NCBI GenBank assembly: GCA_947623455.1
Contig: OX392532.1
Coordinates: 52,579,058 to 52,643,057 of the forward strand
Direction: 5' to 3'
Length of the DNA: 64,000 nt
From: Mimachlamys varia
Taxonomy: Eukaryota > Mollusca > Bivalvia > Pectinida > Pectinidae
This document shows positions 1 to 11,100 of this stretch, piece by piece. The notes beneath the pieces are model-generated. The model had not been told where the DNA came from, made no database searches, and was given only the letters and a program-made list of their open reading frames with translations. Position 1 is the first letter of the stretch. Each line of letters opens with the position of its first letter. The position numbers and the translations under genes were made by a program.

Positions 1-411
1 TTCAACTGTTTTTAATTTTCACAAGAAACTTCACAGTTCATAGCAATAAGATAAAATGTAGAAAAAACATATAGAACAAAGATTAAATACGTAAATGCAT
101 GTTAAAATAAGAAGGGAAAAGATCAATTATTCTAAGAATGAATGATCATCAATTGAGGACGCCAAGATCCCTCTGGGATCTCTTGTATATACTATTAAGG
201 TCTATCTTGATTTTGGTGTTATCAATCAAGGTCGAAGGTCAATGATACGATTGTTTTTAAAGAAATTGTATGAACCTCTTGACGGATTCCATTCATATTC
301 GCATCCGTCATAATAATCATGATCTGTAACGAAATGTTATCCACTCTTTGCACTTTTGAGTGAAGCTACCATTCCTCTGATTATTGTTGTCATGTCATGA
401 GTATACTAAGA
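1..411. other. AT-rich DNA without recognisable gene
   Basis: No coding potential, tandem structure or known element seen. Confidence 0.5.
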
Positions 412-1293
412 GTAATAACAAATGATGCCATAATACAAGAAAGCATTTACTTTCTGATTTAGAGGTGGTGATAACAAATGATACCATAATACCAGAAAGC
501 ACTTACTTCCTGATTTAGAGGTAGTGATAACAACTGATACCATAATACCAGAAAGCACTTACTTCCTGATTTAGAAGTAGTTATAACAACTGATACCATA
601 ATACCAGAAAGCACTTACTTCCTGATTTAGAGGTAGTGATAACAACTGATACCATAATACCAGAAAGCACTTACTTCCTGATTTAGAGGTAGTGATAACA
701 ACTGATGCCATAATACCAGAAAGCACTTACTTCCTGATTTAGAGGTAGTGATAACAACTGATACCATAATACCAGAAAGCACTTACTTCCTGATTTAGAA
801 GTAGTTATAACAACTGATACCATAATACCAGAAAGCACTTACTTCCTGATTTAGAGGTAGTGATAACAACTGATACCATAATACCAGAAAGCACTTACTT
901 CCTGATTTAGAAGTAGTTATAACAACTGATACCATAATACCAGAAAGCACTTACTTCCTGATTTAGAAGTAGTTATAACAACTGATACCATAATACCAGA
1001 AAGCACTTACTTCCTGATTTAGAGGTAGTGATAACAAATGATACCAGAAAGCACTTACTTCCTGATTTAGAAGTAGTTATAACAACTGATACCATAATAC
1101 CAGAAAGCACTTACTTCCTGATTTAGAAGTAGTTATAACAACTGATACCATAATACCAGAAAGCACTTACTTCCTGATTTAGAAGTAGTTATAACAACTG
1201 ATACCATAATACCAGAAAGCACTTACTTCCTGATTTAGAGGTAGTGATAACAAATGATACCAGAAAGCACTTACTTCCTGATTTAGAGGTAGG
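412..1293. repeat. 56-bp tandem array
   Basis: About 16 head-to-tail copies of a 56-bp unit containing the core 'accagaaagcacttacttcc'. Units differ mainly at two places (ga/aa before gtagt, and tgat/ttat). Two units, near 1031 and 1246, carry the same 8-bp deletion, so they spread by local duplication. It lies about 250 bp before the terminal exon of zinc-finger gene A, probably in its intron or upstream DNA. Confidence 0.95.
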
Positions 1294-1566
1294 GGGTATG
1301 TCTAAGTGTAAGAAGCCATGTACTTTGTTTTTATTTACTTACAAGTGAAAGACAGAACTTGGCATGGTCTGAAATCTGGCTATATATCTTGTAATTAGTA
1401 AGATGACCAACATCCCCTTGATACGATAAGAGTATATGATGAATTATTGTGACAATTTTATAGTATACGGTATAAAGTGGATATAGCACAGTATTCACAG
1501 ACGGGTAAACATATCTAATCTGATTTCTTCTTGTCTTATTTCAGGAACATTAAAGGAGACATTTCA

Positions 1567-2532
1567 ATGGAGGGAAAAGGAAAGAAGGCACACAAGTGTG
1601 ATGTCTGTAGTAAGGAATTTGGTCAATCATCTCACCTTCAGACACACATACGCATACATACAGGAGATAAACCCTACAAGTGTGATGTCTGCAGGAAGGA
1701 ATTTTCTCGCTCATCTGACCTAAAGAGACACAGACGGATACATACAGGAGAGAAGCCTTACAAGTGTGATCTCTGTAGTAAGGAATTTGGTTGTTCATCT
1801 CATTTACAGACACACAGACGCATACATACAGGAGAGAAGCCTTACCAGTGTGATGTCTGCAGTAAGGAATTTTCTCAATCAGGTCAACTACAGGGACACA
1901 GACGGATACATACAGGAGAGAAGCCTTACAAGTGTGATATATGTAGTAAGGAATTTACTCAAATAGCTGGACTACAGGCACACAGACGAATACATACAGG
2001 AGAGAAACCTTTCAGGTGTGATGTCTGTAGTAAAGAATTTTCTGATTTCTCTACCCTACAGAGGCACAGACGAGTACATACGGGAGAAAAGCCGTACAAG
2101 TGTGATCTCTGTAGTAAAGAATTTTCTAGAGCATCTAGCTTAAACATTCACAGACGAATGCATACAGGAGAGAATCCCTACAAGTGTGATATCTGTGGCA
2201 AAGAATTTTTTCATTCATCTGGCTTCCAAACACACAAACGATTACATACAGGAGAGAAACCCTACAAGTGTGATTTCTGTGGTCAAGCATTTTCTATAGC
2301 TTATAACTTAAAGACACACAGACGGATACATACATGGGAGAAGCCTTACCAGTGTGATGTCTGTAGTAAGGAATTTATTCAATCGTCTTGCTTACAGACA
2401 CACAGACGGACACACACAGGAGAGAAGCCTTACAGATGTGCTGTTTGCAGCAAGGCATTTTCTAAATTATGTAACATGCAGGAACACAGACGAAAACATA
2501 CAAGTGTGATTTTTCTAGTAGGGAGTTCATGA
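1567..2532 (+). CDS. C2H2 poly-zinc-finger protein A (11 fingers), terminal exon
   Basis: Predicted nuclear sequence-specific DNA-binding protein of 321 aa, almost wholly 11 tandem 28-residue C2H2 fingers (C-x2-C-x12-H-x3-H) joined by TGEKPY-type linkers. One linker has Trp for Gly (TWEKPY). There is no KRAB, SCAN or BTB domain. A pyrimidine tract and AG end at 1544; the first ATG follows at 1567 after a short untranslated leader, so the coding region is one terminal exon and the 5' UTR exon is unseen. The earlier in-frame TTG at 1531 lies in the intron and is not used. The last finger is followed by an aberrant tail: the next linker has lost about 16 nt near 2500, shifting the frame to a short stop. 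A poly(A) signal AATAAA is at 2725. Targets cannot be predicted reliably. Confidence 0.88.
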   Translation: MEGKGKKAHKCDVCSKEFGQSSHLQTHIRIHTGDKPYKCDVCRKEFSRSSDLKRHRRIHTGEKPYKCDLCSKEFGCSSHLQTHRRIHTGEKPYQCDVCSKEFSQSGQLQGHRRIHTGEKPYKCDICSKEFTQIAGLQAHRRIHTGEKPFRCDVCSKEFSDFSTLQRHRRVHTGEKPYKCDLCSKEFSRASSLNIHRRMHTGENPYKCDICGKEFFHSSGFQTHKRLHTGEKPYKCDFCGQAFSIAYNLKTHRRIHTWEKPYQCDVCSKEFIQSSCLQTHRRTHTGEKPYRCAVCSKAFSKLCNMQEHRRKHTSVIFLVGSS

Positions 2533-3019
2533 ATTCTTTAAGAGCAACCTTAAAGGTGTCGCGATTTGCTGAATCAGTTCACCTTAATTATCCAAAACAA
2601 CAGGATGTGTTGATAACAGTGTATGACGCCACTCGGTTCAATTTAAATCCAGTGAAAAACACTTGCAAATAATTGCGAGTTTATCCCTGTTACTTGTATT
2701 TAAAATGTATCGTGATTGCTTTGTAATAAATGATGCAAGGTGAAAAATGATTATTATCCAGTAATATTTAAATTGCGTGTTTTGTAGAATATTATTCATT
2801 TTGACATAAATTGATAGCATACCATATTGAAATAGAGTATGAAGAATATGGTACTAAAAGTAAATGGATCATTTCTTATTGTACATTTTGTCGATTGCCA
2901 AGACACTATGGATGTGATGTGTATTTTAGAGTTTGGGTTTGTAGAGTTGGACAAAATTCAAACTTTGACCATGCGGTGGTGTTCCTGTTAGGTTCTAAAG
3001 TTCACTTTATGTTTACATA
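2533..3019 (+). other. 3' UTR of zinc-finger gene A and flank
   Basis: Begins with the out-of-frame remains of a twelfth finger, then AT-rich DNA with AATAAA at 2725-2730. No further gene seen. Confidence 0.5.
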
Positions 3020-3990
3020 AGACTACGAGGACGAGTCAATAAGTAAACAGCCTATCCTATTTCCGATTGACAGACACGGTCACGATTTTCATGCCTTGTT
3101 TCAATACATGTTTTATACCTGAATACAAGATTTCACTCGTATCAATGAATGTCAAACATGACTAGTGATGCAAAGGCATGCTTTTCCTCTAAAGTTGAGT
3201 ACCGTGCTATCATTCGGTACTTGTATTTAAAAGGTAAAACAGGCAAGGACAAACACGGCGAGTTAGACAATGTCTATTGGTCTTCTGTGCCGTCTTGTGC
3301 TTAGGTTAAATTCTGGGTAGGGGAATTCAAACGCGATAGAACGTCTTTAGGAGATTAAACTAGGTCTGGATTCCACCGACAAAGAAATGTATAAGAAAAT
3401 TCGGGATCTGGATTACTCCGATAGACGAAATCAGGTGGAAGAAATAGCATTTCACATGGTAGCGACTCAACAATCTTACATGATCGTTTAGGTAGGCGCC
3501 AGCTAACATCCCGATGGGTCCCCAAACCTCTTTAGCAATGAGCAAATGGCAACCAGAGCATCAGTACGCAGCGCCTTGTTGAAGCGTTTTAAGGTCAAAA
3601 GATGATTTTCTTTTGCGTCTGGTGACTGTAGATGAGACTTGGGTTCATTATTATGAGCAAGAGAATAAAGCTCGGAGTCCTCCGTTGGTAGGGCATGAGT
3701 CCCTGAGGATAAAGAAGTTCAAGACGCAATCATCTCCTGGTGATGGCCACAGTACTTTGGGACTCAAAAGTCGTTATTATGTTGGACTTTTTACCCAAGA
3801 AAAGTACAATAACTGGAGTGTAAACTTGCTTCACCAGCAGAGAACCGCCATCCGTGAAAAACGCCGAGGTAAAATCTAAAGGTGTTTTATTGCAACATGA
3901 CAACGCTCGCAAAGTTGCAATAGATGCCATAGAGCGAAACGAAAGTTTTCCCTAGGATGAAGAAATATCTAACGCATGCGATACAGTAAA
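3020..3990 (+). pseudogene. mariner-like transposase, decayed
   Basis: Translated fragments in changing frames match the mariner transposase in order. Near 3165-3300 is the N-terminal helix-turn-helix region (AIIRYLYLKGKTG). Near 3600-3880 is the first catalytic block (VTVDETWVHYYEQENKA) in an 88-codon open stretch. Near 3893-3930 is the second block (HDNAR). Several stops and frameshifts interrupt it, and the C-terminal part after HDNAR is unrecognisable. The sequence around 3027-3050 may be a terminal repeat, but no matching right end was found. Dead cut-and-paste transposon copy. Confidence 0.72.
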
Positions 3991-5415
3991 TGACAAAATA
4001 GAAATGTCAATCACAGTCAGTCGAATAACTGACTTTTAAGTTTTACTGTTCGCACTGTTCATCAGTGTTGTTCGGGATCATTCGCACAGATAGTAACAGT
4101 AACTGCCCGTAGGCGTCGGCTTAAAGAGAGTCTACTCACCGATACATGACTTTGTGCCATCAACGCTGGTTCCCTTGGCTATACATTTAACCCAAGTTAA
4201 TAAATGATGCACTTTCCTAATTATCTAGTTACTAAATTAAGGACACAGATTGTCACGAAACAGATAAATATTTTAAATATACAAAAGTTAGCATTTGTGT
4301 AAAGTGTTGGAGTTTGGCTTTAATCGTTATCACCTAGATGACTTGTTGAGCGATAGTGGACATGAAACTCCGAACTATAATGTACACACGTGCTTTTCCT
4401 ATAATATAAAACCCGTAGCATGCATACAAGTAATGCCGACATGTATAGGCCACGTCCTGAATGACCAGCGCTGGTAATATGTTCAGGATGTTAATAATAA
4501 TTTCTATCGCACTAGGTAGGTGTTATGGAACTCTCAGGGTATCAAATAGTCATTACCACTGTTGAATAACATTCCTTTTATACCACACGTGGAATAAACT
4601 CTAAACGCATTTTGATTGGCCTGACTGGTACACTTTGACCGGAAAAACGTCACTTGCTGATTGTTGACGACGCCATCATTTGGCGGGCAAATACGATCCG
4701 ATATGTTTTCGCCTATATTGTCCGCTGTTCATTCATATTTGATTCAATGAAATACTGATGATTTCGGCTGAAATTGTGGTAGAAACAGGTCGTACGATTC
4801 GTTGTTGTTGGATATGGTATTTAGAGCTCGTATCCTTTAAAACTTTTTTAAAATTAACTAACTCGAGTGAAATAAATACGATATCCAACAACATCTCGTT
4901 GTGTAACCTCTATATATTACACTACTGGTAGTAACTGATAGCAACAATATATCCCATTTCAATGTTCTTTTGACATTATACAGTCTATATTCTCTTCAAG
5001 TATATAGCTTCAATGTGCATGATTTGAGATACTATATAAAATCGTTTCTGATGGAGACTTTAAACAGCCACTGCAGTACCTCCCTCACAATGAGAAGTAG
5101 ATGCGTAGGTGCGGATGTAAATATAGACATCCGACTTCCACTACACAATTGGTTGCAGCAGAGAGAAATCACCGATGATGATCAAGAGATTGACATGTGC
5201 GCGAAGTGTTTTAAGGATTAACAGAAAAGAAAGCCACAATCTGAAGACCAAAACGTTGGTATTGATGAGGATACTTAGCGGACCATCCACTAATTATTCA
5301 TAGAGAGACTTTTTTCTTTCCAAGTCAAATGCAAACTATTTATGAAGAGTATCATTCAAAACTCGACGATATTGCCCAAGTGCGCAAAACGCCAACTCAT
5401 CTTTCGTAACAAATT
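3991..5415. other. no recognisable gene
   Basis: Mixed-composition DNA. Short open frames near 4295 and 4970 show no recognisable domain. The 4970-5221 stretch might be the 5' part of the transposase-like fragment that follows, but I cannot support that. Confidence 0.4.
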
Positions 5416-5850
5416 GTGGTACCCATAGTCCTCGTGTATCTGTTCATGTCACAGGGACAGACCTTTACCCTAATGTTGAAATTAGCACTGATGGAAAATA
5501 AATTGACTTCCCAGCTACCTTCCAGATCAAACGAAATATTTTGGAAATATGACATATGCTATAAAAGCAGGAGTCTTCCTTTACTTTGCGTTTCCCCCTC
5601 TGTGGATGAAGCAGATTGTAAAACACGGACAAATTGGACGATAACTCATTTTCTAGATATTCTTTTACATTGTTCCTCCTTTTTTGACTGTATCTACATT
5701 ATGAACCTCGATGATGCACTACTGTTGCTCTGGGTAAAAGTGAAGACGGACATATCGTGGAAACAGTGTTCAATTCTTTTTAACATGTCAGTTTCCATTA
5801 TATCGAAAACATTTCATTCAGTAGCGACAGCATTAATTAGCACAGCATAA
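5416..5850 (+). pseudogene. possible DDE-transposase helix-turn-helix fragment
   Basis: A 144-codon open stretch whose last third resembles the helix-turn-helix domain preceding DDE_Tnp_4/Harbinger-type transposases: a leucine-rich helix (LDDALLLLWVKVKTDISW), then a second helix pair (CSILFNMSVSIISKTFHSV). No DDE catalytic core follows before the stop. The rest is unrecognised. Likely a relic; it could also be chance similarity. Confidence 0.33.
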
Positions 5851-5877
5851 CTATTGTTGAATTGTTCCTTGGACATG

Positions 5878-6118
5878 AACATCTTACATCGAAGGGTTGC
5901 GAGTTCGAGTCTCTGCCGCGGCACTTGTGTTGTATTCTTGAGCAAGATACAATCTACTCAGCTGTAAATGATTACATGGATTGGCAGTTGTAGAATGCTA
6001 GCTGTAGGTAGCGAAATGACAGCACCAGTTGAATCAAGGGAGTAAAGAACGATATTGACTGGCTACTAAGGCCCTAAAGCCATGGGTAATTTACAAACCC
6101 CTTTGAGACGGCCTATTG
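5878..6118 (+). mobile_element. tRNA-derived SINE (CORE-like)
   Basis: A Pol III B-box-like sequence (gcgagttcgagtct, near 5900) is followed by 'cttgagcaagatacaatcta' and 'ctcagctgtaaatg', which resemble the conserved CORE region of tRNA-derived SINEs. The right part includes 'ctttgagacggcc'. The A box is weak, so this copy is 5'-degraded. It abuts the 3' flank of zinc-finger gene B. Confidence 0.5.
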
Positions 6119-6617
6119 ATAAAGCGGTATAACTTTAAATAGCGGAAAGAAATGTGCATATCTCCAGAGTATTGAGTAGTATAACATGGGTTGAGCAACT
6201 TGTTATTAAACTGTACGTGCTGTTTGCTATTTTACATTTCCTCTGTGGGACACGGCTTCAAGCCGAAAGTGACCTAACAGTTGCAAGATCGATTTTCATC
6301 ATTTAAGCCAAAAAATTGAACAATTGTTGCATATGTACGTACCCTGCGTTTCCTTTTTAATTCAATATACTATTTAAATGCAAATATCAAAACATGTGTG
6401 GATCGTGATAGTGAGGAACATTTACGTAAGACTTTTCCTAAGATCCTTTATGTCATTAATGTCTGTTTATTCAGATGAACAATTACTTTATATAAATGAG
6501 AATTGCTCAATAAATCGTTTCTTCAGTCATCACACTTGTAAAGTTTCTCTCCTGTATGTAATCGTCTGTACATCTGTAAGTAAAGTCTTTACTACACGCG
6601 TCACACATGAATGGTTT

Positions 6618-7727
6618 TTATCCTGTATGTATTCGTTTGTGTCTCTGTAGATGAGTTGAGTCACCAAATTCCTTACTACACAAATCACACTTGTAAGGTT
6701 TCTCTCCTGTATGTATCCGTCTGTGTGTCTGTAGATGAGATAAGTGACCAAATTCCTTACTGCAAACATCACATTTGTATGGCTTATTTCCTGTATGTAC
6801 ACGCGTGTGTGTCTGTAAGCCAGATAATGCAGAAAATTCCTTACTACAGACATCACATTTGTAAGGTTTCTCTCCTGTATGTATCCGTCTGTGTTTTTGT
6901 AGGTGGGATGGTACAGAAAATGCCTTACTACAGATATCACATTTAAAAGGTTTCTCTCCTGTATGTATTCTTTTATGTGTCTGTAAGTGAGCTGGTTGAG
7001 AAAATTCCTTACTACAGAAGTCACACTTGTAAGGTTTTTCTCCTGTATGTACTCGTCTGTGTGTATGTAGGTAAGATAATACAGAAAATTCCTTACTACA
7101 GACATCACATTTGAAGGGTTTCTCTCCTGTATGTATCCGTCTGTGTTTCTGAAGATAAAATGATACAGCAAATTCCTTACTGCAGACATCACATTTGAAA
7201 GGTTTCTCTCCTGTATGTATCAGTCTGTGTCTCTGTAGGTGAGATGAGCGAGAAAATTCCTTACTACAAACATCACACTTGTAAGGTTTCTCTCCTGTAT
7301 GTAATCGCCGGTGTGTATGTAGGTGAGATGATACAGAAAATTCCTTACTACATATATCACATCTATATGGTTTCTCTCCTGTATGCAATCGTGTGTGTGT
7401 CTGTAAGCTAGATGAATGACCGAATTCCTTACTACAGACATCACACGTGTATGGCTTCTCGCCTGTATGAACTCGTTTATGTATCTTCAAGACAGATGAT
7501 ACAGAAAATTCCTTACTACAGACATCACACTTGTAAGGTGTCTCTCCTGTATGTATCCGTCTGTGTTTCTGAAGGTGAGATGCTACAGAAAATTCCTTAC
7601 TACAGATATCACACTTGTAAGGCTTCTCTCCTGTGTGTATCCGTCTGTGTGTCTGTAAATTAGATGAATGACCAAAGTTTTTATTACAGATATCACACTT
7701 GTATGTCTTCTTTCTTTTTTCATCCAT
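6618..7727 (-). CDS. C2H2 poly-zinc-finger protein B (13 fingers), terminal exon
   Basis: Predicted nuclear DNA-binding protein of 369 aa made of 13 consecutive C2H2 fingers with TGEKP linkers and a short basic N-terminus (MDEKRKKTYKCD). It has no other domain. A splice acceptor (ttttgtcatgtttcag on the minus strand) ends at 7750, and the ATG at 7727 follows, as in gene A. A tiny upstream ORF overlaps this ATG. Several fingers share an SV-S-S-L recognition helix, suggesting duplication inside the gene. The ORF ends in the linker after finger 13, where a GAA-type codon reads TAA; a ruined finger continues downstream. A partial inverted copy of the 3' half and 3' UTR lies at 28.17-28.97 kb. Confidence 0.88.
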   Translation of the reverse strand: MDEKRKKTYKCDICNKNFGHSSNLQTHRRIHTGEKPYKCDICSKEFSVASHLQKHRRIHTGETPYKCDVCSKEFSVSSVLKIHKRVHTGEKPYTCDVCSKEFGHSSSLQTHTRLHTGEKPYRCDICSKEFSVSSHLHTHRRLHTGEKPYKCDVCSKEFSRSSHLQRHRLIHTGEKPFKCDVCSKEFAVSFYLQKHRRIHTGEKPFKCDVCSKEFSVLSYLHTHRRVHTGEKPYKCDFCSKEFSQPAHLQTHKRIHTGEKPFKCDICSKAFSVPSHLQKHRRIHTGEKPYKCDVCSKEFSALSGLQTHTRVHTGNKPYKCDVCSKEFGHLSHLQTHRRIHTGEKPYKCDLCSKEFGDSTHLQRHKRIHTG

Positions 7728-7763
7728 GGACGTGCCGCATTTAATGTACCTGAAACATGACAA

Positions 7764-8150
7764 AAAAGGACGAGATCAATTAATATAAACTTTATTTCAT
7801 TCGAAAATACATATATATATATACATTTCACAATCATATAAATAATATTCGAATAGGATTCGGAAACAAGTTATAAACTTATATAAATCCGTCTCCTTTT
7901 ACATGTCCCATAAATTAACAAGAACGGCATTAAGTGGGAGAATGATAAGCTAACAGATTATTGATACTTTCAAAGCTGAAAAAAAAAAAACATGAAAAAG
8001 ATATTAAGAATATGGAAGAAAGAGACTATAAGAAATAGGAAAAGATTGTTGACTATGCCATGACCTAAACTTAACTGGGGATTTCAGTATGCTGTAACAG
8101 CTGTGTTTTTAGCAAAAAACAACACACAAACAAACAAAACAAATAGCAAA
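7764..8150 (-). other. intron or upstream DNA of zinc-finger gene B
   Basis: AT-rich, with a (TA)n run near 7811 and poly-A/T runs at 7980 and 8148. No exon recognised. Confidence 0.4.
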
Positions 8151-8161
8151 AAAAAAAAAAG

Positions 8162-11100
8162 TCATTGGAATCTTTTAGAGCTGATAATGAAATCTTGAAC
8201 ACATAAAAAAATCAAAAGGTTTTCGTCGTCTGTAAACTCGCTGTCACCGAAGAGAAGTATTTCAGTTGAGAGGGGATGGGTTAGAATACTAAAGCAACGT
8301 ATGCGAAGATCTGAAAAAAACCGACATCGTAATAAAAAATGTTCGTTGGTCTCGTTTTCTTGATTACATGAGCATATTGGACTATCAATGAGATTTCTAC
8401 GAAATAAATAAAATTTGAGTGGACTGCACTCCATCCTCAATCTTGCATGGTGAATCTGACCCAGTCTGCTACCGCTATTGAAAAAAGATGGAACTTTATG
8501 GCGTGGTGCATTTAAGTGACGTTTCAATTTTATTATGGACGGATCCCTCTTTAAGGCATCAGGCAAGGAATTCCACAACCTAATTACAGACGGCAAAAAA
8601 GATCTCATGTAAAGACTTGTGCGACAAGAGGGAGGACGAAAGTTGTTACCAACACGAGTGTTGTGATCATGGATGCTGTTATTACGTTGAGGAAGAATTT
8701 CTTGTAGATACTGGGGAAGAAGACCATGAACCATTTTATGAAAATGTATAATTTTATGGTGTTTTCGTCTTTGTTCTAAGGGCAGCCAGCCTGTCTCAAG
8801 GTAGAGTTTTACCCTACTAGTAAGCTTAGTTCCACCAGTAACTATTCGAGCTGCCTCTATTTGGAGATTTTCTAGCATGTCAGCCTGAGATTTTGTAAGA
8901 TTATCCCAGATAATATTACCATATTCAAAAATAGGTAGGATAAGAGTTAGGTACAGAGTTTGAAGTGAAGTACGATCTAGAGTGAACTTAAATTTGCGTA
9001 AAATATTTAATTTTGGCGAAACCTTAGATATGACATAGTTAATATGGTCGGTCCAACCACCATTTTCGGATAAAAACAAACCTAGATGCTTATGCGAACT
9101 CACCTCAGTAAGCAAAGTATTGTTCATAGAGAGGGGAGGATGAATTGGGGTATTAGTCTTTTTAGATATTAATAAGGTTTCCGTTTTAGTAGGATTGAAG
9201 TTTACTAACCACTTTACTGACCATTCATGGATTTTCCTAAGGTCGCAATTCAAAACCTCTGCACTATTCCTAGGTGAATCGACTATTACGTACAAAGAGG
9301 TGTCATCTGCGAATAATTTTATAATAGCTCGTATGTCTTTCACAATATCATTTATAAACAAAAGAAACAAAAGAGGGCCTAATATCGAACCCTGGGGAAC
9401 CCCAGCCTTAATTTCCGACCAATTAGAAAACTTTCCATTGATAACAACTCTTTGTTTACGATTATATAGATGATTTTCGAACCATTTTAGAAGTGAACCT
9501 CGAATTCCAAAACAAGAAAGCTTACTTAAAAGTCCCTTATGCCAAACGCGATCGAACGCTTTGCTTATATCACAAAAAACCATTCGTATTTCTTTTCCAT
9601 TGTCTAAAGCAGAGTAAATACCATGAGTGATAGCAAGAAGCTGATTGACGGGTGAATCACCATGTCTAAATCCAGATTGGTGAGGCGAAAGAAGTGAGTG
9701 AGCATGCAAGAAATTGTGGACGTATTTGAAAATGCACCTTTCCATCAGTTTTCCTACAATAGATAATAAGGAAATAGGTCTGTAGTTAGTAAGGATGGAC
9801 TGATTTTCTTTTTTATGCACAGGAGTTACATTAGCAGCTTTCCATTCAGTTGGAAAAACGCCAGATGTAAGAGAAATGTTGAAGAGTGAGCTAAGGGGGC
9901 TACATATAATATTAACAGATTCTTTAAGCAATCGAGGATTCACAAGATCGGGGCCAATGGCTTTAGAGCAGTCCAGATTTAGTATAGCGTCTTTTACATC
10001 AGTAGCAGTTATATGAATATCAGAAAGAGTGTGGTTACATTCGTAATCAATGTTTGGCAGTACAGCGTTAGAATCGTCAACAGTTGATTGAGCACAGAAA
10101 AAATCGTTGAACAAAGAAGCTTTTTCAAAATCATCTGAAACTACAGTGTCATTGTGAAGAAGTGGTGGTATTTGGGATTTTCTATAATTTGGTAATAACG
10201 AGTATACAGTTTTCCACCACTTTCTCACACTGATATTTGTAGGTTTCTTGAGTGAACCACATAGATTGTTAATATATGCAGCTTTAGCCTGTTTGATAGT
10301 GTTAACACATTTGTTACGAATTTGACGAAATTTAGTCCAGTGAGCATTAGTAAGCGCACGTTTGGCTCTTTTATGTGCACGTTTCCGTTTCCTTATTAAT
10401 CTTTGTATTTCATTTGACATCCAATGAGGTTCGTTGGATCTAACAGTAATATTTTTGTTGGGAATACAAGTTTTAGCAATGCCAAGCAATGTGTCAGTAA
10501 AATTTTTAACCGAAGCATTTATATCGTCAACATCAATCAATGTATTCCAGTTAATGAAATTCAATTTATCTCTAAATAAGTCATAGTTACCACGGTCAAA
10601 GAGCCAAACGTTACGCTTGAAACTGTGCTTCATCGGCTTGGTGATGTTAAAAGAGCAGTAAGTAGGACAATGATATCTGAATGGTTGATCAAGAAAGCTT
10701 TCTCCAACTAAACACGTATTAATAATATTAGTATCACTAGCACAAACTATATCTAACAATGATGACGAAGATTCAGTATAAAATGTTGGGGATTCTACTA
10801 GTTGTGACAAATTGAATAAAATAATCATATCACGTAAGTGAGAAGAGTGGTTTTCAACTAGTAAATTCGCATTAAAATCTCCTGTTAGTACAATATTGGA
10901 TATTCCTGTGTTAAAAGCATATTCAATAGACTGAGAGATATGGGACCACGTGATAACAGGGGAATTAGGAGGTCTATAAAAGGTACCATATAAACATTTC
11001 TCTGAACCGAGAACAATTTCTATCCATACACATTCTATGGTAGGCAGTTCTAGGTCTTGCCTTCTTTTGGCAGATATGTAATCTTTAACATAAACGGATA

